DNA of 64,000 nucleotides, taken from positions 56,662 to 120,661 of the forward strand of contig NZ_NSJB01000006.1 of the NCBI RefSeq assembly GCF_002285265.1, read 5' to 3'. The notes beneath the pieces are model-generated. The model did no database searches and was not told the origin of the DNA. It worked only from the letters and a program-made list of their open reading frames with translations. Positions 17,551 through 25,817 of this stretch are shown here, piece by piece. The translations under genes and the position numbers were made by a program. Each line of letters starts with the position of its first letter. Position 1 is the stretch's first letter. The DNA comes from Vandammella animalimorsus (GTDB lineage Bacteria > Pseudomonadota > Gammaproteobacteria > Burkholderiales > Burkholderiaceae_C).

Positions 17551-20394
17551 ATGAACCCCTGCACTACGCCGCCGCCCCCACCCAGCCGCCCCGCCTGGCA
17601 AGGCCTGCCCGGCGGGGCGGGCCATTCGCGCTTTGTGCAGCGCATCCGGCGTCGCTACGCGCAGGAGCTGCCCTGCCTGCCGCCCGGCGCGCTCACGCGC
17701 GCGGGCATGCAGCAGGCCCTGCAGGCGCTGCTGCACACCCAGCCGCTGGGCGCGGCGCTGCGCATCCTGCGCCAGCTGGTGCTGCTGCGGCTGGTCGAGC
17801 GCGATGTGGAGCAGGCCGCGCCGATGCAGGAGATCACCCAGGCCATGACGGAGCTGGCCGAGCTGGCGCTGGACCAGGCCTTCGGCCACGCCCAGGCGCA
17901 GCTGCAGCAGCGCCACGGCCAGCCGCTGGACGCGCAGGGCCAGGCGGTGCAGTTCTGGATCGTGGGCATGGGCAAGCTCGGCGCGCGCGAGCTCAACGTC
18001 TCCAGCGACATCGACCTGATCTACGTCTACGAGCGCGATGGCCAGACCAGCGGCAACGCCAGCGGGCGCGGCGTCATCAGCAACCACGAGTACTTCAGCC
18101 GGCTGGCACGCCAGCTGCAGGCCCTGGTGGGCGAGACCACCGAGCACGGCCTGGTCTTTCGCATGGACCTGGCGCTGCGCCCGCACGGCAAGTCCGGCGC
18201 GCCGGTGAACTCGCTGCCGGCGCTGCACCAGTACTTCCTGACCCACGGCCGCGAGTGGGAGCGCTTTGCCTGGCTCAAGAGCCGCGTCGTCGCGCCTGCC
18301 GCCGCGGTGCGCTCGCCCAACGTGCGCAAACTGCGCGAGGCGGTGCTGCCGTTCGTGTTCCGCCGCTACCTGGACTACCCGGTGTTCGACGCGCTGCGCG
18401 ACTTGCACCGCCAGATCCGCGAACACGCCAGCGCGCGCTGCGCCGGGCGGCCCGAGCGCGCCAACGACGTGAAGATCGCGCGCGGCGGCATCCGCGAGAT
18501 CGAGTTCACCGTGCAGCTGCTGCAGGTGGTGCGCGGCGGCAGCTTCCCCGAGCTGCGCTGCCGCCCCACGCTGGAGGCGCTGCAGCGCCTCAGCCGCGCC
18601 GAGCTGATGGCGCCGCAGACAGCCCAGCGGCTGCACGATGCCTATGTCTTTCTGCGCCAGAGCGAGCACCGCATCCAGTACCTGGACGACCAGCAAACCC
18701 ATGTGCTGCCCACCGATGCGGTGGACCTGCAATGGATTGCCCACAGCATGGGCTTTGCAGGCACCGACAGCTACCTGCAGGCGCTGGCCGCGCACCGCGA
18801 ATGCGTGGCGCAGGAGTTCGACGCGCTGCTGGGCACGAACAAGAAATCGCGCCGCCGGCCCGGCCCGGCCAGCAGCGCGCAGGCCAGCCCAGCGCCCGAT
18901 GCCGCCAGCGACCAGCCACCACCGGATGCCAGCCATGCCAGCGCCGCGCCCAGCTCCTGGCCCCAGCTGCTGCGCCAGCTGCCCCCGGCCATGGCCGAGC
19001 ACCTGGCAGCCTGGCCCGAGCTGCCGCGCTTTGAGGCGCTGCGCCATGGCTCCATGGCGCGGGTGCTGACGCTGCTGCACGCCACGGGCGAGCAACTGGC
19101 CAGCGGCGCCATCACGCAGGATGCGGCGCTGCGCTTTTGCGACTGGATGGAATCGCTGCTCGGGCGCGACAGCTACTTCGCGCTGCTGATCGAATGCCCG
19201 GGCATCCACAGCCGCCTGCTGCAGCTGCTGGGCTCAACCAAATGGCCGCTGCGCTACATGCTGCGCCACCCCGGCGTGGTCGACGAGCTGGCCAGCGGCA
19301 CCATGCTCAGCGAACGCTTTGACGCCGAGTACTTCGCCAAGGAGCTGCAATGGCGCCACGATGCGCTGCGCAGCACCGGCGAGGACGACGACGAAGCCCT
19401 GATGGACGTGCTGCGCCGCGGCATGCACGCCGAGACCTTCCGCACGCTGGCGCGCGACGTGGAGCAGCGCATCTCGGTCGAGGCCGTGGCCGACGACCTC
19501 AGCGCGCTGGCCGACACCATCTTGCAAGTCACCACCGACTGGTGCTGGCAGCGGCTGCGCAAAAAGCACCGCGACACGCCGCAATTTGCCATCATTGGCT
19601 ACGGCAAGCTCGGCGGCAAGGAGCTGGGCTACGGCAGCGACCTGGACATCGTCTTCGTCTACGACGACGAGCACGAGGACGCCCCGCTGGTCTACGCCAA
19701 CCTGGTGCGCAAGCTCATCGCTTGGCTCAGCAGCAAGACCGCCGAAGGCGACCTCTACGCCATCGACACCGCGCTGCGCCCCAACGGCAACTCCGGCCTG
19801 CTGGTCACCAGCTTCCAGGCCTACGCCGACTACCAGCAGCAGCGCGGCAGCAACACCGCCTGGACCTGGGAGCACCAGGCCATGACGCGCGCGCGCTTCG
19901 TGCTCGGCTCACCGACGCTGCGCGCGCGCTTTGACGAAGTGCGCCGCGCCGTCATCCAGGCCCCGCGCGAGCACGCCGCGCTGCGCGCGCAAATCCTGGC
20001 CATGCGCGAAAAAATGCGCCAGGCCCACCCCATCGCCAGCGGCAGCTTCGACCTCAAGCACAGCCCCGGCGGCATGATCGACATCGAATTCGCCACCCAG
20101 TACCTGGTGCTGGCGCACTCCGGCCAGCACCCCGAGCTGGTGCGCAATGCCGGCAACATCGCCCTGCTGCAAATCGCCCAGGAGCAAGGCCTGCTGCCCG
20201 CCCCCATGGGCCAGGCCGCCGCCGACGCCTACCGCACCATGCGGCGCAGCCAGCACATAGCCCGCCTCAACGAAGAACACGGCCAGCTGCCGCTGCCGCA
20301 GGCCCAGGCCATGCAGCAGGCCGGCCTGGCGCTGTGGCAGCACCTGTTCGGCGCGGATGAACAGGCGCAAGCGCAGGCCACGCGCCTGCATTAG
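17551..20394 (+). CDS. glnE: GlnE, bifunctional glutamine synthetase adenylyltransferase/adenylyl-removing enzyme
   Basis: A 947-residue protein with two nucleotidyltransferase domains. The N-terminal (deadenylylating) domain has GMGKLGARELNVSSDIDLIY near residue 140. The C-terminal (adenylylating) domain has GYGKLGGKELGYGSDLDIVF near residue 685. Both keep the G-G-x11-D-x-D signature. The second is followed by the FDLKHSPGGMIDIEF block. The enzyme tunes glutamine synthetase to nitrogen status together with PII. A Pro/Ala/Ser-rich linker near residues 430-470 separates the halves. Upstream in-frame codons would overlap yhdP, so the ATG 112 bp from yhdP is used. Confidence 0.95.
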   Translation: MNPCTTPPPPPSRPAWQGLPGGAGHSRFVQRIRRRYAQELPCLPPGALTRAGMQQALQALLHTQPLGAALRILRQLVLLRLVERDVEQAAPMQEITQAMTELAELALDQAFGHAQAQLQQRHGQPLDAQGQAVQFWIVGMGKLGARELNVSSDIDLIYVYERDGQTSGNASGRGVISNHEYFSRLARQLQALVGETTEHGLVFRMDLALRPHGKSGAPVNSLPALHQYFLTHGREWERFAWLKSRVVAPAAAVRSPNVRKLREAVLPFVFRRYLDYPVFDALRDLHRQIREHASARCAGRPERANDVKIARGGIREIEFTVQLLQVVRGGSFPELRCRPTLEALQRLSRAELMAPQTAQRLHDAYVFLRQSEHRIQYLDDQQTHVLPTDAVDLQWIAHSMGFAGTDSYLQALAAHRECVAQEFDALLGTNKKSRRRPGPASSAQASPAPDAASDQPPPDASHASAAPSSWPQLLRQLPPAMAEHLAAWPELPRFEALRHGSMARVLTLLHATGEQLASGAITQDAALRFCDWMESLLGRDSYFALLIECPGIHSRLLQLLGSTKWPLRYMLRHPGVVDELASGTMLSERFDAEYFAKELQWRHDALRSTGEDDDEALMDVLRRGMHAETFRTLARDVEQRISVEAVADDLSALADTILQVTTDWCWQRLRKKHRDTPQFAIIGYGKLGGKELGYGSDLDIVFVYDDEHEDAPLVYANLVRKLIAWLSSKTAEGDLYAIDTALRPNGNSGLLVTSFQAYADYQQQRGSNTAWTWEHQAMTRARFVLGSPTLRARFDEVRRAVIQAPREHAALRAQILAMREKMRQAHPIASGSFDLKHSPGGMIDIEFATQYLVLAHSGQHPELVRNAGNIALLQIAQEQGLLPAPMGQAAADAYRTMRRSQHIARLNEEHGQLPLPQAQAMQQAGLALWQHLFGADEQAQAQATRLH

Positions 20395-20440
20395 GGCGGT
20401 TTCGATTCTTATAAAGACATTTCCTGCAAGCCCGGCTGGT

Positions 20441-20579
20441 TCTCGTCACACCCGCGCAGGCGGGTGTCCAGTTGCGACGCTGACAGGGGCGGCGCTGACG
20501 GGGCGGCGCTGCTGTTGGCCAATCCCCCTCTCGTGCACAAGGGTGGCGCTGGATGCCCGCCTTTGCGGGCATGACGAGA
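20441..20579. repeat. REPIN-like element: two inverted palindromic repeats
   Basis: The element is bounded by TCTCGTC (20441-20447) and its inverse GACGAGA (20573-20579). Inside each end lies a small hairpin: ACACCCGC-GCAG-GCGGGTGT at 20448-20467 and ATGCCCGC-CTTT-GCGGGCAT at 20553-20572, each next to CCAG or CTGG. The two halves are therefore inverted copies of one unit, the layout of a REP doublet (REPIN/BIME). The sequence type matches extragenic palindromes common in proteobacteria whose spurious translation reads MPAKAGIQ. The space between glnE and the Tim44-like gene (20395-20755) holds nothing else apart from a terminator. Confidence 0.75.
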
Positions 20580-20683
20580 GCTGCTTGCGAGATGGCGATG
20601 CCAGTCAGCGGCCAGGTCTTGGATTTGTAGGCGTTCGAGCAGAACACGCTCTGGGGGTTGTTCCAATCTCCGCCCGGCGGACA

Positions 20684-20719
20684 AAAAAGAGAGCGGCCAT
20701 GGGGTTTGCCCATGGCCGC
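20684..20719 (-). terminator. Rho-independent terminator for the Tim44-like gene
   Basis: An 11-bp perfect stem (GCGGCCATGGG / CCCATGGCCGC) with a five-base loop. Read on the minus strand it is followed by TCTCTTTTTT, 37 bp after the stop codon of the Tim44-like gene. A weaker T tract on the other side could also stop plus-strand transcripts. Confidence 0.8.
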
Positions 20720-20755
20720 CTTCTTTATTTGAACTGGCGACTGCCAGTCGATAAT

Positions 20756-21697
20756 TTATTGCAGCGCCTGCAGGCCAGCGACCAGCCAGCCCGAGCCGCC
20801 GTTCTTGGGCTTGGTCATGTTCCAGACCTCACGGAACGGGTTCGGGCCTGCGGCCGCGTCCTCGCGGATCATGCCGGAGAACTCCACGCTGGCCATGTAA
20901 ACATCGTCGAGCTCTTCGATGCCCAGCAGCTGGGCATCGAGGGTGATGACCTCGGTGTGGTTGGGCTTGCCGCCGCTGTGGGCGTCGCGCTCGGCCAGTT
21001 GCTGGCGGATCTCGGCCAGCATCTCGTCGGTCATCATGGCGCGCAGCGCCAGCAGGTCGCTGTCGTCCCAGGCCTTTTGCAGGCTGACGAAATTGCGCTT
21101 GGCCGCGCTGAGAAAGCCCTCGGTGTCAAAACCCTGCGGAATGCCCCAGCTCTGCGAGCCGGCCAGCGCCGAGCCGATCATCGAGCCGCCTTGCTCAAAC
21201 GGGCGGGCCGAGGCGTCGTTGCCGACGTTGCGCGGGTTGTAGGGCTGGGCGCTGCGCTGGCTGGCATTGCCAGCCATGCCGGCAAAGGGGTTGCCGCCGG
21301 CGGCCGCGCCCTGCATGGCCGGGCGGTTGCGCGAGCGCATGATGGCGCCAATCACCGCCATGGCCAGCAGGCCCAGCAGCAACAGCATCAGCACCGTGCC
21401 GAATTCCTCACCCAGACCCAGCGCGCTGGCCAGCCAGGCCAGGCCCAGGCCAGCGGCCAGACCGCCGAGCAGGCCCATCATGGGGCTGCGCGGGCGCGCC
21501 TGGGCATTGGCCGCAGCGCCGCGCTGCGCCGCTGGCGGCGTGGTGGCCTGCTGGCGCTGCGTCACGTTGCTGGACTGGCGCCCGATGGAGCTGCCACCGC
21601 CCATGCGGCGCGCTTCGGCATCGGCGTGCACCAGCATCAGCAGGGCGAGAAAAAAGGCTGCCAGCACGGAGCCGAGCTTTTTCATCGTCAAGGTCAT
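20756..21697 (-). CDS. Tim44-like domain protein, membrane-anchored
   Basis: A 313-residue protein. It starts MTLTMKKLGSVLAAFFLALL, a signal peptide or anchor, followed by a Gly/Ser/Gln-rich segment. Next come two close hydrophobic stretches near residues 75-125 (LLGGLAAGLGLAWLASALGLG and VLMLLLLGLLAMAVIGAI) and a C-terminal Tim44-like domain from about residue 180 (FDTEGFLSAAKRNFVSLQKA, LRAMMTDEMLAEI, FREVWNMTKPK). Bacterial Tim44-like proteins are inner-membrane proteins of uncertain role, so none is assigned. The start is fixed by an AGGAG ribosome-binding site eight bases upstream. Confidence 0.88.
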   Translation of the reverse strand: MTLTMKKLGSVLAAFFLALLMLVHADAEARRMGGGSSIGRQSSNVTQRQQATTPPAAQRGAAANAQARPRSPMMGLLGGLAAGLGLAWLASALGLGEEFGTVLMLLLLGLLAMAVIGAIMRSRNRPAMQGAAAGGNPFAGMAGNASQRSAQPYNPRNVGNDASARPFEQGGSMIGSALAGSQSWGIPQGFDTEGFLSAAKRNFVSLQKAWDDSDLLALRAMMTDEMLAEIRQQLAERDAHSGGKPNHTEVITLDAQLLGIEELDDVYMASVEFSGMIREDAAAGPNPFREVWNMTKPKNGGSGWLVAGLQALQ

Positions 21698-21904
21698 TGT
21701 TTCTCCTGAATCATTGAATGGCAGGCGCATGGCCGCCGTTGGATTTGCCTGGGCGCGATTCTTCCAAATTGCGAATACCCTTTCCGGTTTTCGGTTTCCT
21801 GCCAGCACTGCATGAAACATGCCCTGGCGATAATGCCCGCGCAGCCAAGTCGCAGACCAGGCCCATTGCAGGCCCGGCTTGGGTCAACAGAAAGGAGTCT
21901 TCCC

Positions 21905-23026
21905 ATGCCGCATTCCCCGCTTCACCCAGCGCCTGGCCTGCAGCGCCCGCTGATCAAGGCATTGAGCCGGGTATTGAGCCGCGCATTAACCCGCACATTA
22001 AGCCCGGCACTGGCCGCAGGGGCATTGCTGGGCGCTGCCGGCTGGACCATGGCCCAGAACCCTACCAGCCCGACCAGCGCGGCCAGCCCGGAGCAGCTGT
22101 GCGACACCACCGCCTCGCCGCTGGACCCGCAGCGCCCGCCCGAGGTCAAGCCCCGGACGTTCACAGCCGGGCAGGAACTGCAGGAGACGATCGCCGCCTG
22201 CCTCAAGGCCATCAAAAAGCACCCGCAGCAGGCGCGCTATGCCTACCAGCTGGGCAACGCCTACCTCCTGCAATTGCAGGAGTACGAACTGCAAAACCTG
22301 TTCAACCACAAAGGCCAGGGCGCATCGCGCCGTGACATGGCCAAGGCATGGCAACTCAAGGCCCTGGCCAGCGGCGCGCGCCAGCAATACCGCCGCGCCG
22401 CCGATGCGGGCTATCTGGCCGGGTACTACGGGCTGGCGCTCATGCAGCTGCGCGAGCTGCAGCCAGTGCCATGGCCGGCTCTGCAGGAGCACCACCAGGC
22501 CCTGCAGGCCAAGGCCCCGGCGCTGGCCCATGTGCTGCAAGGCCGCTGGCACAGCCACCAATTCCTTGAGGTGCAGGACAAGCCACAGGCCCAGGAGCAC
22601 CTGGCCCAGTCCCGCCAGCATTACCAGCAGGCCATCGACCTGGGCCTGCCCCAGGCTTTGCTGGCCCTGGCCAGCAGCTACCAGCAGCCCAACAAGGGCC
22701 AGGATGGCGAAAAATACCTGCAGACATTGGCCAAGGCTGCGCAGCTGGACATTGGCATGGCCCGCAGCCTGTATGCCCGGGCGCTGTACCGGCTGGGCCG
22801 CAATGAGCAGGCCGACGCCCTGCTGGCCGAGCTGGAGCAGGCCGCAGCCAGCAATGCCGATGCCCGTGTGGAGATGCACTATCTGCAAGCGCAGCGCCTG
22901 ATCAATGGCCACAGTGGCGTGCGCGTGGACATGCCCCAGGCCATGGAGTTGCTCAAGCAGGCCGCACAAGCAGGGCATGTGCTGGCCAGGCACGAGCTGC
23001 TGGACCTGCAAGGGCGCTGGCAGTGA
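21905..23026 (+). CDS. Secreted or periplasmic SEL1/TPR-like repeat protein
   Basis: A 373-residue protein with a long basic N-terminus and a hydrophobic core (ALAAGALLGAAGWTMAQ) that looks like a signal peptide ending near residue 51. The rest is helical repeat material: pairs such as ARYAYQLGNAYLLQLQEYEL, AADAGYLAGYYGLALMQL, AIDLGLPQALLALASSYQQ, ARSLYARALYRLGRNEQA and MPQAMELLKQAAQAGHVLAR, which match SEL1/TPR patterns. Such proteins are protein-interaction scaffolds; no partner is evident. The ATG chosen has an AAGGAG site; an earlier in-frame ATG would add 31 residues. The signal peptide is encoded by a degenerate 12-bp tandem repeat. Confidence 0.75.
   Translation: MPHSPLHPAPGLQRPLIKALSRVLSRALTRTLSPALAAGALLGAAGWTMAQNPTSPTSAASPEQLCDTTASPLDPQRPPEVKPRTFTAGQELQETIAACLKAIKKHPQQARYAYQLGNAYLLQLQEYELQNLFNHKGQGASRRDMAKAWQLKALASGARQQYRRAADAGYLAGYYGLALMQLRELQPVPWPALQEHHQALQAKAPALAHVLQGRWHSHQFLEVQDKPQAQEHLAQSRQHYQQAIDLGLPQALLALASSYQQPNKGQDGEKYLQTLAKAAQLDIGMARSLYARALYRLGRNEQADALLAELEQAAASNADARVEMHYLQAQRLINGHSGVRVDMPQAMELLKQAAQAGHVLARHELLDLQGRWQ
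21959..22006 (+). repeat. Degenerate 12-bp tandem repeat within a signal-peptide coding region
   Basis: Four consecutive 12-bp units: GCATTGAGCCGG, GTATTGAGCCGC, GCATTAACCCGC, ACATTAAGCCCG. They encode the four-residue periodic stretch ALSR-VLSR-ALTR-TLSP just before the hydrophobic core of the signal peptide. The period is a multiple of three, so copy changes would lengthen or shorten the basic region without changing frame. Confidence 0.85.
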
Positions 23027-23231
23027 GATCACCCCTGGCTGGGGCAGGCACGCACAGCACGCACACGCCACCAGCACACGCTGGGCCCATTGGATAAGCC
23101 CATGGATGGGCCGCTGAAAGACTGCTGCAAAGGCCTCTGGATTCGCGCAGGCCTGCCCTGGCAGGCAGTTGGCCGATAATTGGCCGTTTCGATTCCGGCG
23201 CGGCCTGCCACCGCGCCCTGACACTGCATCC

Positions 23232-24656
23232 ATGAGCAAACCTTTTTCCACCCTGATGCTGGCCGAGCCGATCCAGCGCGCCATCGCGCAGATGGGCTAC
23301 CAGGACATGACGCCCATCCAGGAGCAGGCCATCCCCGTGGTGCTGGCCGGCCAGGACGTCATGGGCGCGGCGCAGACCGGCACCGGCAAGACCGCCGCCT
23401 TCTCGCTGCCGCTGCTGCAGCGCATGCTGCGGCATGAGAACAGCTCGGCCTCGCCCGCGCGCCACCCGACCCGCGCGCTGGTGCTGCTGCCCACGCGCGA
23501 GTTGGCCGACCAGGTGGCCAGCCAGATCGCCCAGTTTGCCCAGCACACCCAGCTGCGCAGCGCCGTGGTCTTTGGCGGCATGGACATGAAGCCCCAGGTT
23601 GCCGAGCTGAAAAAAGGCGTGGAAATCCTGGTGGCCACCCCCGGGCGCCTGCTGGACCATCTGGAGGCACGCTCGGTCTCGCTGGGCCAGGTCGAGTACG
23701 TGGTGCTCGACGAGGCCGACCGCATGCTGGACATCGGCTTTCTGCCCGATCTGCAGCGCATCCTCTCGCACCTGCCGCCCAAGCGCACCACCTTGCTGTT
23801 CTCGGCCACCTTCTCGCCGGAAATCAAGCGCCTGGCCGAGAGCTACCTGCACAACCCGGTGCTGATCGAGGTCGCGCGCCCCAATGCCACGGCTTCGAGC
23901 ATTGAGCAGCAGTTCTTCCGCCTGGCCGAGGCCGACAAGCGCCGCGCGCTGCTGCAGCTGTTTCGTGAGAACGGCAAGCAGCAGGCCTTCGTGTTCGTCA
24001 ACAGCCGCCTGGGCTGCGCGCGGCTGGCGCGCGCGCTGGAGCGCGACGGCGTGCGCACCGCCGCGCTGCACGGCGACAAAAGCCAGGACGAGCGCCTCAA
24101 GGCGCTGGACGCCTTCAAGGCCGGCCAGGTCGATCTGCTGGTCTGCACCGACGTGGCCGCACGCGGGCTGGACATCAAAAACGTGCCGGCGGTGTTCAAC
24201 TTCGACGTGCCCTTCCACGCCGAGGACTACGTGCACCGCATCGGCCGCACCGGCCGCGGCGGCGCCTCGGGCCTGGCCATGACGCTGGTCACGCCCGAGC
24301 AGGATCGCCAGCTGGCCGAGATCGGCAAGCTCATCGGCAAGAAAATCAGCGCCGAGCCCCTGCCCCTGCCGCGCGGCATGGAACGCAGCGAGCGGCGCAA
24401 CCGCCGCGACGAGGCGCTGGAGCGGCGCAGCGCGCGCGAAGCCCGCGAGGACCGCCCGGCCCGCCACGGCAGCAGGCCCGCTGCGGCGCAGGACCCGCTG
24501 TTCGACGCGCCCTATCTGCCGCCCGAAGGCGATGCGCGCCCGGCCTGGGAGCCCAGCGCCAAGGCCGCCAGCGGCCACCGCCGCTCGGCCAACATCAAGC
24601 CCAAGGCCAAGGTCGCCGCGCTGCTCAGGGCCAGCCCGCAAAGCCCGCGCGAATAG
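23232..24656 (+). CDS. rhlE: RhlE-type DEAD-box ATP-dependent RNA helicase
   Basis: A 474-residue helicase. Core motifs in order: the Q motif (MTPIQEQAIP), motif I (AQTGTGKT), Ia (PTRELADQV), GG, TPGR, DEAD (VLDEADRML), SAT, then the second RecA domain with FVNSR, TDVAARGLDI and HRIGRTGRGG. The C-terminal about 100 residues are an Arg/Glu/Ala-rich basic tail, as in RhlE proteins that act in ribosome assembly and RNA decay. The ATG of MSKPFSTL is used because the first conserved residues follow at once. It stands alone and is followed by a strong terminator. Confidence 0.9.
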   Translation: MSKPFSTLMLAEPIQRAIAQMGYQDMTPIQEQAIPVVLAGQDVMGAAQTGTGKTAAFSLPLLQRMLRHENSSASPARHPTRALVLLPTRELADQVASQIAQFAQHTQLRSAVVFGGMDMKPQVAELKKGVEILVATPGRLLDHLEARSVSLGQVEYVVLDEADRMLDIGFLPDLQRILSHLPPKRTTLLFSATFSPEIKRLAESYLHNPVLIEVARPNATASSIEQQFFRLAEADKRRALLQLFRENGKQQAFVFVNSRLGCARLARALERDGVRTAALHGDKSQDERLKALDAFKAGQVDLLVCTDVAARGLDIKNVPAVFNFDVPFHAEDYVHRIGRTGRGGASGLAMTLVTPEQDRQLAEIGKLIGKKISAEPLPLPRGMERSERRNRRDEALERRSAREAREDRPARHGSRPAAAQDPLFDAPYLPPEGDARPAWEPSAKAASGHRRSANIKPKAKVAALLRASPQSPRE

Positions 24657-24741
24657 CGATCGCCGCGCCCATCCGATGCTCGGTCAGGTCAGCGCGGCGC
24701 GAGGACTTCCATCAAGAGACAAATCCTCAGGGCCACAAACA

Positions 24742-24792
24742 CCCAGAGCCTGTGCGCGATCACCATGAAGGCGATCGCGCACAGGCTCTGGG
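24742..24792. repeat. Perfect 20-bp inverted repeat with 11-base loop
   Basis: CCCAGAGCCTGTGCGCGATC (24742-24761) is followed after ACCATGAAGGC by its exact reverse complement (24773-24792). It lies between the rhlE stop and the dsbA stop, just before a separate terminator hairpin. It has no T tract of its own. It may be an RNA-stabilising hairpin or the scar of a mobile element. Confidence 0.9.
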
Positions 24793-24797
24793 CACTT

Positions 24798-24826
24798 GCG
24801 GCTGCCAAAGGCGGCAGCCGCTTTTT
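24798..24826 (+). terminator. Rho-independent terminator between rhlE and dsbA
   Basis: A 9-bp perfect stem (GCGGCTGCC / GGCAGCCGC) with the loop AAAGGC, followed by TTTTT on the plus strand. It closes the rhlE transcript and ends 12 bp from the convergent dsbA stop. Confidence 0.85.
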
Positions 24827-24837
24827 GGGGGCGGGCA

Positions 24838-25506
24838 TCAGCCCATGCGCTTGCGCTCTTGCTCGACCAGGTAATCGACCACTTCCAGCGCGCGCGGCAG
24901 GCTGCTGGACATGGTGCCATCGGTGTAGTACTTGCCGGCCACGCCCAGCGAAGGCACGCCTTCGACGCCAAAGTCGTTTTGCAGCTGCGTGGCCCGGCGC
25001 ACGGCGCTGGCCACCGAGAAGGAGCCGTAGAGCTTCTTGAACTCCTCCAGATCGACGCCCGATTGCGTCTTGACCCACTCGAACACGGCCTCGTCCGAGG
25101 TCAGGCGGCGGCGCTCATTCTGGATGGCGCCAAACACCGCCACGTGCAGCTTGTCCAGCAGCTTCATGCCCTCCAGGGCGTAGAACAGCTTTTGCTGCGG
25201 CACGAAGTTGCCGCTTTGCTGGAAGGCAATGGGCACGCGGCGCACCAGCACGTGCTCGGGCTGGGCCTTGACCCAGTTGGCAAACATCGGCTCGAAGGTA
25301 AAGCAGTGCGGGCAGGAATACCAGAAGAACTCCAGCACCTCCACCTTGCCCGGCGGGGTGTCCAGATTCACCGGCGTGCCCAGCTTCACGTAGTCCTTGC
25401 CCTCCTGGGGCGGCGTCTTGGCCTGCTGCGCCCAGGCGGGCAGGCCGCCCAGTGCACCGGCTGTGCCCAGCAGTGCGGTGGTCAGGGAAAAATCACGGCG
25501 ATTCAT
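24838..25506 (-). CDS. dsbA: DsbA-type thiol:disulfide interchange protein
   Basis: A 222-residue periplasmic oxidoreductase. It begins MNRRDFSLTTALLG with a signal peptide; the RRDF start has the look of a twin-arginine motif but the signal is probably Sec-type, cut after AWA near residue 26. The thioredoxin-fold active site is WYSCPHCFTF (Cys65-Pro-His-Cys68), the DsbA dipeptide. The cis-Pro loop is VEGVPSLGV. It introduces disulfide bonds in exported proteins. An upstream in-frame ATG adds seven residues (MRSHKVS) but lacks a ribosome-binding site; AAGGTG lies just before the chosen ATG. Confidence 0.92.
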   Translation of the reverse strand: MNRRDFSLTTALLGTAGALGGLPAWAQQAKTPPQEGKDYVKLGTPVNLDTPPGKVEVLEFFWYSCPHCFTFEPMFANWVKAQPEHVLVRRVPIAFQQSGNFVPQQKLFYALEGMKLLDKLHVAVFGAIQNERRRLTSDEAVFEWVKTQSGVDLEEFKKLYGSFSVASAVRRATQLQNDFGVEGVPSLGVAGKYYTDGTMSSSLPRALEVVDYLVEQERKRMG

Positions 25507-25817
25507 GGACACCTTGTGGCTCCTCATTCAATGGACAAATCAAAACGGGTTCACTCCCGCCGCCCCTGACGGGGCAACATGGGGGATGCATCAGCGCGTC
25601 TGTGAGCTGGGCCGGCGGGGAAAGTTCCCGCTCGTGTGCTGCGTCCCAAGCGGCGCGCCATTGTCCCACCAAATGCCTGCGCCGCCCCTGTGCTGGCGTG
25701 TTGGCAGGCGTGCAGAGCCTGTTCAAAGTCCCTGGCTGATTTACCATCGCGGCCTCGCGGCCCCAAAGCGGCCACGCCCCACACGAGGACTTCCCGCCCG
25801 CGCATGCCTGTACGCCC

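Noticed and set aside
20549..20600. Small protein reading MPAKAGIQRHP on the minus strand
   Set aside because: This peptide is the well-known false translation of an extragenic palindromic repeat.
25700..25740. A repeated GCCTGTTCAAAG motif (also near 10308)
   Set aside because: Only short and imperfect similarity between the places, not enough to call a repeat family.
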